Shown piece by piece: positions 1 through 7,402 of a DNA stretch of 15,931 nt. The notes beneath the pieces are model-generated. The model was not told the origin of the DNA and searched no databases. It saw only the letters and a program-made list of their open reading frames with translations. Both the position numbers and the translations under genes were made by a program. Each line of letters opens with the position of its first letter. Positions within the stretch are counted from its first letter, which is position 1. The DNA comes from Holophagaceae bacterium UBA692 (GTDB lineage Bacteria > Acidobacteriota > Holophagae > Holophagales > Holophagaceae), in NCBI GenBank assembly GCA_002297665.1, contig DBMS01000294.1:1-15931 (forward strand), written 5' to 3'.

Positions 1-1301
<1,301 letters not shown>

Positions 1302-1352
1302 ACGTGCCTCCTGGGGGGTGCCGGAAGGTTCCGTCACCATTCCGCACTCCCC

Positions 1353-1380
1353 AGTCTACGCATGGAAATCCAGGTGTCAA
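1353..1380 (-). promoter_or_regulatory. Sigma-70 type promoter of dnaK
   Basis: On the minus strand there is a perfect -35 box TTGACA (1380-1375), a 16-base spacer and the -10 box TAGACT (1358-1353). Transcription would start near 1346, giving a leader of about 45 bases with an AGGAGG site. An A/T tract (AAAAAATTTT, about 1401-1413) lies just upstream and could act as an UP element. No CIRCE inverted repeat is present, only an isolated GAGTGC half-site, so HrcA control is not supported here. Confidence 0.75.
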
Positions 1381-1450
1381 CCGGATCTTCCAAAACTGAC
1401 TAAAATTTTTTAATGCCGAGACAAGCAGGATTGAACGGAGAGGTGGGTGG

Positions 1451-1456
1451 TACACT
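1451..1456 (+). promoter_or_regulatory. -10 box immediately before yacG, probable leaderless start
   Basis: TACACT is followed by six bases (GGCGCC) and then the yacG ATG. A transcript starting the usual distance downstream of this -10 box would begin at or next to the A of the ATG. The same box and spacing precede the M16 peptidase and xseB. There is no good ribosome site at normal distance; the purine-rich GGAGAGG is about 20 bases away. A possible -35, TTGAAC (1431-1436), is only 14 bases upstream. Confidence 0.55.
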
Positions 1457-1462
1457 GGCGCC

Positions 1463-1651
1463 ATGCTCGTGCGCCCTTGCCCCCAATGCCGAAAGCCCGT
1501 CCCCTGGGAGACCACCCCCACCCGCCCCTTCTGTTCCGAGCGCTGCCGCACCCGGGACCTGGGAGCCTGGGGCTCCGAGGCCTACCGGGTGCCGGTGGAT
1601 CCCGCCCTGGAGGACGGGGAGGGATGGTCGGAGGCGGCGCCTACTTCGTAG
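1463..1651 (+). CDS. yacG: DNA gyrase inhibitor YacG, zinc-binding
   Basis: Small zinc protein of the YacG family; the E. coli member binds GyrB and inhibits gyrase. The 62-residue product has the full zinc knuckle: C6-P-Q-C9, then F-C24-S-x-x-C28, followed by the family tail motif DLGAW (residues 32-36). The C-terminus is acidic and low in complexity. The length matches the family (about 55-70 residues). In many proteobacteria yacG sits beside coaE; here it lies between a divergent dnaK and trmD. The ATG at 1463 gives a family-like N-terminus (MLVRPCPQC), and an upstream TACACT box suggests a leaderless mRNA. Its stop codon overlaps the end of a possible antisense mini-gene. Family assignment is firm; activity in this organism is inferred. 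Confidence 0.88.
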   Translation: MLVRPCPQCRKPVPWETTPTRPFCSERCRTRDLGAWGSEAYRVPVDPALEDGEGWSEAAPTS

Positions 1652-1706
1652 CCAGGAAGCGCACCAGCAGTTCGAGGATCTGGAGAAGGAGATTGACCCA
1701 ATCCAT
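1641..1706 (-). CDS. Possible 21-residue amphipathic membrane peptide
   Basis: Unrecognised. On the minus strand an ATG at 1706 opens a 21-codon frame ending in TAG (1643-1641). The peptide is very hydrophobic, beginning MDWVNLLLQILELL and ending in K. Its polar residues D2, N5, Q9, E12 and R16 fall at spacings 3-4-3-4, so on a helix they would form one polar stripe against a Leu/Val/Ile/Phe face. That is the design of small membrane peptides such as the type I toxin TisB; the resemblance is in pattern, not homology. Codons are mostly G/C-ending, like the neighbours. The ribosome site is weak (AAAGAAAGG, about 7 bases upstream). Its 3' end overlaps the yacG stop. It could be a chance frame. 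Confidence 0.3.
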   Translation of the reverse strand: MDWVNLLLQILELLVRFLATK

Positions 1707-1741
1707 GGGAGTGCCTTTCTTTTGAATGGTTGACTTAAAAG

Positions 1742-1756
1742 GGGCCGGAGCGGCCC
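1742..1756. repeat. Perfect GC-rich inverted repeat in the yacG-trmD gap
   Basis: GGGCCG-GAG-CGGCCC is a perfect 6+6 stem with a 3-base loop. On the minus strand it is followed by CTTTT, so it could act as a weak terminator or a structured leader upstream of the possible small peptide at 1641-1706. On the plus strand no T tract follows. Confidence 0.5.
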
Positions 1757-1765
1757 GGATGGGCC

Positions 1766-1795
1766 ACTCTAAAGAGAATCATTTATAGAATTGAA
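1766..1795. promoter_or_regulatory. AT-rich island with possible divergent promoters
   Basis: This short AT-rich patch stands out in a GC-rich gap of 237 bases between yacG and trmD. On the minus strand TTCAAT (1795-1790), a 17-base spacer and TTAGAG (1772-1767) could drive the small peptide frame; TATAAA (1787-1782) is an alternative -10. On the plus strand TATAGA (1784-1789) could drive trmD with a long leader. None has a strong -35 box, so this is a candidate region only. Confidence 0.35.
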
Positions 1796-1875
1796 GCCGT
1801 CCCGGCCGGATTCGACACCGAAAGGATGGTCGCCCCCCGTCAAAGCGCAAGGCCTCATCGCCCGAATCCCTGTGA

Positions 1876-1881
1876 CAAACT
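1876..1881 (+). promoter_or_regulatory. -10-like box just before trmD
   Basis: CAAACT followed by GGATCCC and the trmD ATG. It resembles the TACACTGG boxes at yacG and the M16 peptidase but has one mismatch (C for T at the first position) and a 7-base rather than 6-base gap to the start. No ribosome site is visible before the trmD ATG, which fits a leaderless mRNA. Confidence 0.35.
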
Positions 1882-1888
1882 GGATCCC

Positions 1889-2689
1889 ATGCGTTTCGAC
1901 GTCCTGACCCTTCTCCCCGAGTTCTTCGAGCTGGCCCGCGCCGGGGTCACGGGCCGGGCCTTCAGGGACCTGGGCCACGTGCTGGCCACCCATTCCTACC
2001 GCCCCTTCGCGGGCAACGCGTTCGGCCACGTGGACGCCCCGCCCTTCGGGGGCGGGCCCGGCATGGTGCTCAGGCCCGACGTGGTGCGGGACGCCCTGGC
2101 GTCGCTGCCCCGGGAGCCCCGGCGCCGCGTCATCCACTTCAGCCCCGCCGCCCCGCCCCTGGACCACGCCAAGGTGCTCGAACTGGCCGGCCTGGACCAG
2201 GTGGTGCTGGTGTGCACCCGGTTCGAGGGCCTGGACCAGCGGGCCGTGGACCTCTACGTGGACGAGGAGCTCAGCGTGGGACAGGCCGTGCTCTCGGGGG
2301 GCGAGCTCCCGGCCCTCGTCCTCGTCGACGCCGTGTGCCGCTGGCTTCCGGGCGTGCTGGGCAACAGCGCCTCGGCCGGGGCGGACAGCTTCGCCGAAGG
2401 CCTGCTGGACCACACCCACTACACCCGGCCCGCGGAGTTCGAAGGCATCCCGGTCCCCGACGTCCTCCAGGGGGGCAACCACGAAGCCGTCCGGCTTTTC
2501 CGCCTCCGCGAGGCCATGGCCCGCACGCGGCGCCTGCGCCCGGACCTGTGGGCGGCGTTCCAGGCCCGCATCCCCGCCCTGCCCCGGGCGGACCAGTGGT
2601 GCGCCTGGCAGGCGGAGCACCCGGAGGACTGGGACCGGCCCCGGCCCCGGGGCTGGAAAAGCGCTGGAAATCCTGGGGCATTCCGGTAA
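1889..2689 (+). CDS. trmD: tRNA (guanine-37 N1)-methyltransferase TrmD
   Basis: SPOUT-fold enzyme that uses S-adenosylmethionine to methylate N1 of G37 beside the anticodon, preventing +1 frameshifts. The 266-residue product begins MRFDVLTLLPEFF, the family N-terminus. It carries the knot motifs PFGGGPGMV (52-60), RFEGLDQR (111-118), LSVGQAVLSGGELPAL (128-143) and RWLPGVLGN (151-159), then DSF (166-168, with the expected catalytic Asp) and HYTRP (177-181). I chose the ATG at 1889 because an in-frame ATG at 1826 would add a basic 21-residue extension not found in the family. The C-terminus is slightly long and Pro/Arg-rich. rplS follows, as usual, but rpsP and rimM, the normal upstream partners, are absent. 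Confidence 0.96.
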   Translation: MRFDVLTLLPEFFELARAGVTGRAFRDLGHVLATHSYRPFAGNAFGHVDAPPFGGGPGMVLRPDVVRDALASLPREPRRRVIHFSPAAPPLDHAKVLELAGLDQVVLVCTRFEGLDQRAVDLYVDEELSVGQAVLSGGELPALVLVDAVCRWLPGVLGNSASAGADSFAEGLLDHTHYTRPAEFEGIPVPDVLQGGNHEAVRLFRLREAMARTRRLRPDLWAAFQARIPALPRADQWCAWQAEHPEDWDRPRPRGWKSAGNPGAFR

Positions 2690-2770
2690 ACTGATCAGCC
2701 CGAGTCTGGGATTCGTGCGCCATGTCCGGCCGTTTTGGCCCCGGGACCGCTGGCCACAACAGGAGATGTC

Positions 2771-3133
2771 ATGAGCAACGTTATGGACCGCCTCGAAGCT
2801 GGCATGCTTCGTTCCGACCTGCCCAAGATCGCCCCCGGCGACACCGTCAAGGTGCACGTGAAGGTGAAGGAAGGCGAGAAGGAGCGCATCCAGATCTACC
2901 AGGGCGTGGTGATCGGCATCAAGGGCGGCGGCATGCGCACCTCCTTCACCGTCCGGAAGATCTCGGCCGGCATCGGGGTCGAGCGCGTCTTCCCCCTCCA
3001 CAGCCCCTCCATCGACAAGCTGGAAGTGCTCCGCAGCGGCAAGGTCCGCCGCGCCAAGCTCTACTTCCTGCGCGAGAAGCTGGGCAAGGCCGGCCGCCTC
3101 AAGGAGCGCCGCCGGGAGCTCGTCTCCGAGTAG
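2771..3133 (+). CDS. rplS: 50S ribosomal protein L19
   Basis: Structural protein of the large ribosomal subunit, located near the 30S interface. The 120-residue product has the usual layout: N-terminal helix (DRLEAGMLRSDLPKIAPGD), then the SH3-like barrel (VKVHVKVKEGEKERIQIYQG, VVIGIKGGGMRTSFTVRKIS, GIGVERVFPLHSPSIDKLEV) and the basic tail RRAKLYFLREKLGKAGRLKE. The start is fixed by AGGAG (2761-2765) five bases before the ATG at 2771; an in-frame ATG at 2735 lacks a ribosome site. The 81-base gap after trmD holds a possible -10 (GGTAAACT, overlapping the trmD stop), so rplS may have extra transcription of its own. A strong terminator follows. Confidence 0.97.
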   Translation: MSNVMDRLEAGMLRSDLPKIAPGDTVKVHVKVKEGEKERIQIYQGVVIGIKGGGMRTSFTVRKISAGIGVERVFPLHSPSIDKLEVLRSGKVRRAKLYFLREKLGKAGRLKERRRELVSE

Positions 3134-3153
3134 CCCCTTCCGGCCCACGCCAC

Positions 3154-3181
3154 AAGCCCGGCACCCCGTGCCGGGCTTTTT
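3154..3181 (+). terminator. Rho-independent terminator after rplS
   Basis: AAGCCCGGCAC, loop CCC, GTGCCGGGCTT, then more T residues. The stem is 11 perfect base pairs (3154-3164 with 3168-3178) and runs into a T5 tract ending at 3181, so the outer A-T pairs merge with the U tract. It separates the yacG/trmD/rplS block from the transporter operon. Confidence 0.92.
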
Positions 3182-3250
3182 GATGCCTCAGAGGGTGTCT
3201 AAACCTTCCGGACCGCCGCACCGTAGGCATTGAAAAGCCACGGAGATTCC

Positions 3251-3850
3251 ATGGGGCACGTTCTTCGAAACCTCGCTTTCCTCCTCTGCGCCGCCAGCGT
3301 CGCGCCCGGGTTCGCCGACGAGCCCGACGCCAAGCCGGCCCACCACCGCTGGCACTGGCATTCCCGCGACCGGTCGGACTTCGCCTGGCAGGTGCAGGCG
3401 AACCTCCCCGCCAAGGAACTGGGCACGGCCCTGGACCACACCACCGGCCTGGGCCTGGGCGTGCAGTGGAACCGCTACCTCAAGGACGGACTGGCGCGGC
3501 GCACGCGCCTGGAATGGAACGTCTTCCCCGAAGGCGGCCCCGCGGGCACGCCGGCCCTGAAGACCAAGGCCAGCAACTACGTGCTCTCCTTCGACCACCT
3601 CTACCACTTCTCGGGCGCGGCCAAGGGGCCCTACGTCCTGGCCGGCCTGGGCGGCGTGCGGTGGTTCTTCGACCGCACCCCGGACAACGGACCCCGGGTA
3701 TCCTCCCACACCACAAAGCTGGCGGTGACCGCGGGCGCGGGCTACCGGTTCAACCGGGCCCTGTCGGCCGAGGCGCGCTACCTTGTGAGTTCCGTGGACC
3801 GCACCTACGATGGGAACGTCCTCCAGGGAAGCGTCGGGATGAAATTTTAG
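3251..3850 (+). CDS. Outer-membrane beta-barrel protein, small
   Basis: Predicted 199-residue exported protein. It has a hydrophobic signal peptide (about residues 1-22, likely cleaved after GFA) and then a His/Trp cluster, HHRWHWH (31-37). The rest consists of alternating strand-like segments typical of an 8-strand barrel (FAWQVQANL, LGLGVQWNRYL, RRTRLEWNVFP, YVLSFDHLYHF, PYVLAGLGGVRWFF, KLAVTAGAGYRFN, LSAEARYLVSS, VLQGSVGMKF). It ends in Phe, the usual C-terminal residue for BAM-assembled barrels. The ATG at 3251 is preferred over a TTG at 3230 because CGGAG sits five bases upstream and the signal peptide begins properly there. It is the first gene of the transporter operon, 9 bases before the first ATPase. 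Substrate and partner are unknown; OmpA/OmpW-like barrel is the closest description. Confidence 0.75.
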   Translation: MGHVLRNLAFLLCAASVAPGFADEPDAKPAHHRWHWHSRDRSDFAWQVQANLPAKELGTALDHTTGLGLGVQWNRYLKDGLARRTRLEWNVFPEGGPAGTPALKTKASNYVLSFDHLYHFSGAAKGPYVLAGLGGVRWFFDRTPDNGPRVSSHTTKLAVTAGAGYRFNRALSAEARYLVSSVDRTYDGNVLQGSVGMKF

Positions 3851-3859
3851 GAGCCTCCG

Positions 3860-4768
3860 TTGCTCGCATTCGAAGAACTGGAAGTCCGCTACGGACCGGT
3901 GGTCGCCCTTCGCGGGGTGACCCTGAAGCTGGAGCCGGGGATCATCGGTCTCCTCGGCCCCAACGGCTCGGGCAAGTCCACGCTCCTCAAGACGCTGCTG
4001 GGCCTGTTGCGGCCCGCAGGGGGCCGGGGCGAGGTGCTGGACGTGCCCCTGGCCGGGGCCGACGCGGCGCAGTTGCGTTCCCGCATCGGCTACATGCCCG
4101 AGTACGACGCCCTCATCGAGGACGCCTCGGCCTACGAGCAGGTGGCCTTCTGGGGCGAGCTGAGCGGCCTGTCGGCGCGCCAGGCCCGGGACCGCGCCCA
4201 CGAGGTCCTCTACTTCGTGGGGCTCGACGAGTCGCGGTACCGCAACGTCTCCGGCTACTCCACGGGCATGCGCCAGCGGGTGAAGCTGGCCCAGGCCCTG
4301 GTGCACTCCCCGGAGCTGGTCTTCCTGGACGAGCCCACCAACGGCCTGGATCCCGAGGGCCGCACCCGCATGCTGGACCTGGTGCTGAAGGTGCGCGCCG
4401 AACTGGACACCAGCGTCGTGCTGGCCAGCCACCTGCTTCTGGACGTGGAGCGCGTGGCCGACCAGCTGGTGATCCTGGACAAGGGCGAGGTGAAGGCCTC
4501 CGGCAGCATGGCGGGCCTGCGGAAGATGCTGTCGCGGCGCTTCGAGCTGCGCTTCCTGGATCCGCTGAGCGCCGCCCAGGAGGCCGAGCTGGGCCAGCTG
4601 GGCACGGTGCTGGAGTCGCGCAACGGGCTCTACGACCTGGAGCTGGCGGACCCCGACCCGGTGGCGGCCTTCCGGTGGGCCCAGGCGAGACGCGCCACCC
4701 TGGTGCAGCTCACGCCCCGGCACGACCGCCTCGACGAAGTCCTGATCCGCGCCCTGAGGCCCGCCTGA
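3860..4768 (+). CDS. ABC exporter ATP-binding protein (first)
   Basis: Cytoplasmic ATPase of an ABC-2 type exporter (CcmA/NatA-like), 302 residues. Visible are Walker A GPNGSGKST (33-41), the Q-loop region GYMPEYD with Glu where Gln is classical, the signature YSTGMRQR (133-140), Walker B LVFLDEPTNGLD (153-164) and the switch His in ASH (189-191). About 90 residues after the ATPase core form a C-terminal extension often seen in this subfamily. The start is TTG at 3860, supported by AGGAG six bases upstream; no in-frame ATG gives a complete N-terminus. The TGA overlaps the ATG of the first permease (ATGA), implying coupled translation. The substrate cannot be read from the sequence. Confidence 0.92.
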   Translation: MLAFEELEVRYGPVVALRGVTLKLEPGIIGLLGPNGSGKSTLLKTLLGLLRPAGGRGEVLDVPLAGADAAQLRSRIGYMPEYDALIEDASAYEQVAFWGELSGLSARQARDRAHEVLYFVGLDESRYRNVSGYSTGMRQRVKLAQALVHSPELVFLDEPTNGLDPEGRTRMLDLVLKVRAELDTSVVLASHLLLDVERVADQLVILDKGEVKASGSMAGLRKMLSRRFELRFLDPLSAAQEAELGQLGTVLESRNGLYDLELADPDPVAAFRWAQARRATLVQLTPRHDRLDEVLIRALRPA

Positions 4769-5628
4769 TGCCCATCTACGCCCCCTCCCTCCCTCCGCGC
4801 CCCGAACCGGGCCAGGGCCTGCCCCCGGCCCTCGTGATCTTCCGCTTCGACCTGCGGCGCGTGCTGCGCCTCAAGCTGGGGCGGTTCTTCGGCTTCGTCT
4901 TCCTGGCCATCCTGCTGATCCTCGTCGCGCAGCTCTACGTGAACCACCTCATGGCCAGCAAGGCCGCCCTGGCCGACATCCGGAAGGCCACCGAGGCCTT
5001 CCTTCCCCAGGGCGCGAGGTTCCAGGCCGGCCTCCTGAACCCGTTCATGATCACCATCCTTTGGCTCCAGGTGGCCCTGGTGGGCGGAGGGCTCGTGGCC
5101 CGCGACACCCTCTACCGCATCCGTCCCCTGCTCTACGCCCATCCCGTCACGCCCCTGGACTACCTCGGCGCCAAGGCCCTCTTCGCCGCCGGGCTGCCCC
5201 TGGCCGTGATGCTCCCCTTCATCCTCCTGCCCTGGGGCCTGTCCCTGGCCATCGCCGGCCTGCACGGGCCGGTGTGGCCCACGGCGCCCCTCTACCTGCT
5301 GCCCGCGGCCATCGCCATTTCGGCCCTCATGGGGGCCGTCACGCTGGGCGCCTCCAGCCTGGCCTCCTCCCCCAAGGCGGGCTTCGGCTGGGCCCTGGGC
5401 ATCCTGCTGGGCTCCAGCGCCCTGGGCGGCGTGGCTTCCGGCGCCTTCTCCGATGCGCGCTGGATGGCCCTGGGCCTGGGCACCCTGAGCAAGGCCTGGC
5501 CCCGGCTCATCCTCGGGCTCCAGACCGAGCAGGGGTGGATCCCCGTGCTCCTGGGCACCGGGTTCCACCTGGCCCTGTGGCTCACCATCGCGGTGCGGCG
5601 CACGCGCCCCAGCGAGGCGACGATATGA
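4768..5628 (+). CDS. ABC-2 type permease (first)
   Basis: Integral membrane subunit of the first exporter, 286 residues. A Pro-rich cytoplasmic N-terminus (1-20) and a basic amphipathic segment (26-38) are followed by about six hydrophobic segments, near 41-58, 93-111, 138-165, 174-198, 205-222 and 257-276. A soluble loop (59-92) lies between the first two. The segment GGLVARDTLYRIRPLLYAHPVTPLDYLGAK resembles the intracellular coupling region of ABC-2 permeases, where small residues and RPLL/SRPV-type motifs meet the ATPase. It overlaps its ATPase upstream and the second ATPase downstream by four bases each. Assignment rests on topology and context. Confidence 0.82.
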   Translation: MPIYAPSLPPRPEPGQGLPPALVIFRFDLRRVLRLKLGRFFGFVFLAILLILVAQLYVNHLMASKAALADIRKATEAFLPQGARFQAGLLNPFMITILWLQVALVGGGLVARDTLYRIRPLLYAHPVTPLDYLGAKALFAAGLPLAVMLPFILLPWGLSLAIAGLHGPVWPTAPLYLLPAAIAISALMGAVTLGASSLASSPKAGFGWALGILLGSSALGGVASGAFSDARWMALGLGTLSKAWPRLILGLQTEQGWIPVLLGTGFHLALWLTIAVRRTRPSEATI

Positions 5629-6548
5629 TCTCCCTCCAGCGCGCCTCCCTCCGCTACGGCGATATCCTCGGCCTGTCCCCCACCAGCTTCGACCTGGGTC
5701 CCGGGGGCGGCATCACCGGCCTGCTGGGCCCCAACGGCGCGGGCAAGTCCAGCCTGATCCAGCTCCTGTGCGGCCTCCTTCCGCCTTCGGGCGGCGAGGT
5801 GAGGGTGTTCGGCGAGGCGCCCTACCGCAATCCCCTTGTACTCGCCCGCCTGGGCCTGGTGCCCGAGGGGGACCGTTTCCCCGGCGGCATGCGCGGGGAC
5901 CGCTGGCTGCGCATGATGGGCCAGCTTTCGGGCCTCCAGGGCCGCGCCCTGGACCTGGCCCTGCAGCGCGCCCTGGCCATCACCGGCATGGAGAGCCGGG
6001 CCGGCCAGCCCTTCACCTCCATGTCCAAGGGCATGCGCCAGCGGGTGCGCCTGGCCCAGGCCCTGCTCCACGAGCCCCGGCTCCTCATCCTGGACGAGCC
6101 CTTCAACGGCCTGGATCCCGAGGCCCGCCTTCAGCTCATGGACCTCCTGCGCATGCTGGCCGAAGGCGGCGTCCGGATCATCGTCTCCAGCCACATCCTG
6201 GGCGAGGTGGCCCAGCTCACCGACCGCATCCTCCTGCTCTTCCGGGGCCGGCTCCTGGCCGAGGGGAGCGTGCCCGAAATCCGCGAGCTGCTGGACCGGC
6301 ACCCCGTGGAGCTCCGAGTCACCGCCGAATCGGCCGCCGCCGTGGCCCGGTGGGCGGTGGAGCAGGACGAGCTGGTCGCCCTGCGCATGGAGGATGGCGG
6401 CGCCGTCCTGGCCGTGCGCAATCCCAGGACCTTCCTGCCCCGGCTCCAGGAGGCGGTGGTGGAGGGGCGGCTCCCCCTGGCCGGTCTCGACCCCCTGGAC
6501 CTCAACCTGGACGCGGTCTTCCAGTTCCTCACCAAGGACAACCAATGA
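5625..6548 (+). CDS. ABC exporter ATP-binding protein (second)
   Basis: Second CcmA-like ATPase of the operon, 307 residues. Walker A GPNGAGKSS (35-43), Q-loop position LVPEGD (again Glu instead of Gln), signature MSKGMRQR, Walker B LLILDEPFNGLD and the switch His in SSH are all present, so it should hydrolyse ATP. A C-terminal domain of roughly 90 residues follows the core, as in the first ATPase. The two ATPases are clearly different in sequence, so they are not a recent duplicate. The ATG at 5625 overlaps the stop of the preceding permease, and its own TGA overlaps the next permease start. It probably pairs with the second permease, or the four subunits form one heteromeric exporter. Confidence 0.92.
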   Translation: MISLQRASLRYGDILGLSPTSFDLGPGGGITGLLGPNGAGKSSLIQLLCGLLPPSGGEVRVFGEAPYRNPLVLARLGLVPEGDRFPGGMRGDRWLRMMGQLSGLQGRALDLALQRALAITGMESRAGQPFTSMSKGMRQRVRLAQALLHEPRLLILDEPFNGLDPEARLQLMDLLRMLAEGGVRIIVSSHILGEVAQLTDRILLLFRGRLLAEGSVPEIRELLDRHPVELRVTAESAAAVARWAVEQDELVALRMEDGGAVLAVRNPRTFLPRLQEAVVEGRLPLAGLDPLDLNLDAVFQFLTKDNQ

Positions 6549-7330
6549 CGAGCCGAGCCCTCTCCGCATTGGCCACCGTGCGCGCGGTGGCCCTGGGGTA
6601 CGCCCCCAGGGTCCTCCAGGCCCGGGGCTGGGTGCTGTGCGCCCTGGCCGTCCTGCCCGTGGCGTTCTCCTTCGTGGGCCTGATGATCGGCAGGCAATTC
6701 GGAAGCTTCGATTCCCGCCTGGCCCTCCACCTTTTCCACGGGGTCCTGGCGGCCCTGGTCCTGCCCATCATGGTGCTGGTGGCCGCCCCCGGCGGGATCC
6801 GGGAGGACATGGAGCAGCGAACCCTCCCGCTCATCCTCGTCCGCCCCGTGCCCGTGTGGAGCCTCCCCTTCGCCAAGGGCCTCATCTGGTTCGCCTGGGG
6901 CGGGTGCTGGCTCGCGGCGGCCGGCCTCGGGCTGGTGCTCCTGGGCGCCGACCCCGGCTCCGCCGCCCGCCAGGCCCTGGCCCTGGTGCTGGCCTTCTGG
7001 GCTGAGCTGGCGTTCATGAGCCTCCTGGTCCTCGTCTTCAAGCGGGGCACCCTCTGGGGCGCCCTGGTGCTCTTCGGCTGGGAATCCATCCTTCGGGTGC
7101 TGCCCGCGACCCTGCAGCGGTTCACCTTCCTCCATCACATCGAGAGCATCTCCGGCAGCCGCGGCGGCATGGTCGCGGACTGGGAGATCCTCGCCCAGGA
7201 GCAGATCGCCAGCCCCGTGCTGGTCTCGGTCCTGGCGCTGCTCCTCTTCGGCGCGGCGTGCTGGGCGCTTTGCGGGTGGAAGCTCCAGGTCACCCCCGTG
7301 GGCCTGGCCGGCCGGGACGCGGAAGGGTAG
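6545..7330 (+). CDS. ABC-2 type permease (second)
   Basis: Membrane subunit, 261 residues, with about six hydrophobic segments near 29-49, 63-83, 111-134, 144-165, 168-186 and 222-245. Between segments 2 and 3 it carries GGIREDMEQRTLPLILVRPVPVWSLPFAK, the characteristic ABC-2 permease coupling motif (acidic/E-x-x-T-L, then RPV and a Lys before the next helix). It is the last gene of the operon; the ATG at 6545 overlaps the preceding TGA. A 72-base gap with a promoter-like box separates it from the peptidase gene. The substrate is unknown. Confidence 0.85.
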   Translation: MTSRALSALATVRAVALGYAPRVLQARGWVLCALAVLPVAFSFVGLMIGRQFGSFDSRLALHLFHGVLAALVLPIMVLVAAPGGIREDMEQRTLPLILVRPVPVWSLPFAKGLIWFAWGGCWLAAAGLGLVLLGADPGSAARQALALVLAFWAELAFMSLLVLVFKRGTLWGALVLFGWESILRVLPATLQRFTFLHHIESISGSRGGMVADWEILAQEQIASPVLVSVLALLLFGAACWALCGWKLQVTPVGLAGRDAEG

Positions 7331-7390
7331 ACCGCCCCCGCGGGGTTTCCGGGGCTTCCACGCCGGCGAATGGACGGGATGTTTCACCGT

Positions 7391-7396
7391 TACACT
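7391..7396 (+). promoter_or_regulatory. -10 box immediately before the M16 peptidase gene
   Basis: TACACT followed by six bases (GGTCCG) and the ATG at 7403. It is identical in box and spacing to the one before yacG, and no ribosome site precedes the ATG. This suggests an independent, leaderless transcript for the peptidase rather than read-through from the transporter operon. Confidence 0.55.
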
Positions 7397-7402
7397 GGTC
7401 CG

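Noticed and set aside
1302..1462. CIRCE/HrcA operator upstream of dnaK
   Set aside because: Only a single GAGTGC half-site is present; no matching inverted half at the 9-base spacing.
3466..4767. Long plus-strand frame upstream of the first permease ATG
   Set aside because: It overlaps the barrel and ATPase genes in another frame and encodes Arg/Pro/Gly-rich nonsense; the permease begins at the ATG at 4768.
7331..7350. CCCCGCGGGGTTT after the transporter operon as a terminator
   Set aside because: The palindrome leaves only a very short stem once a loop is allowed, and the T run is three bases; too weak to call.
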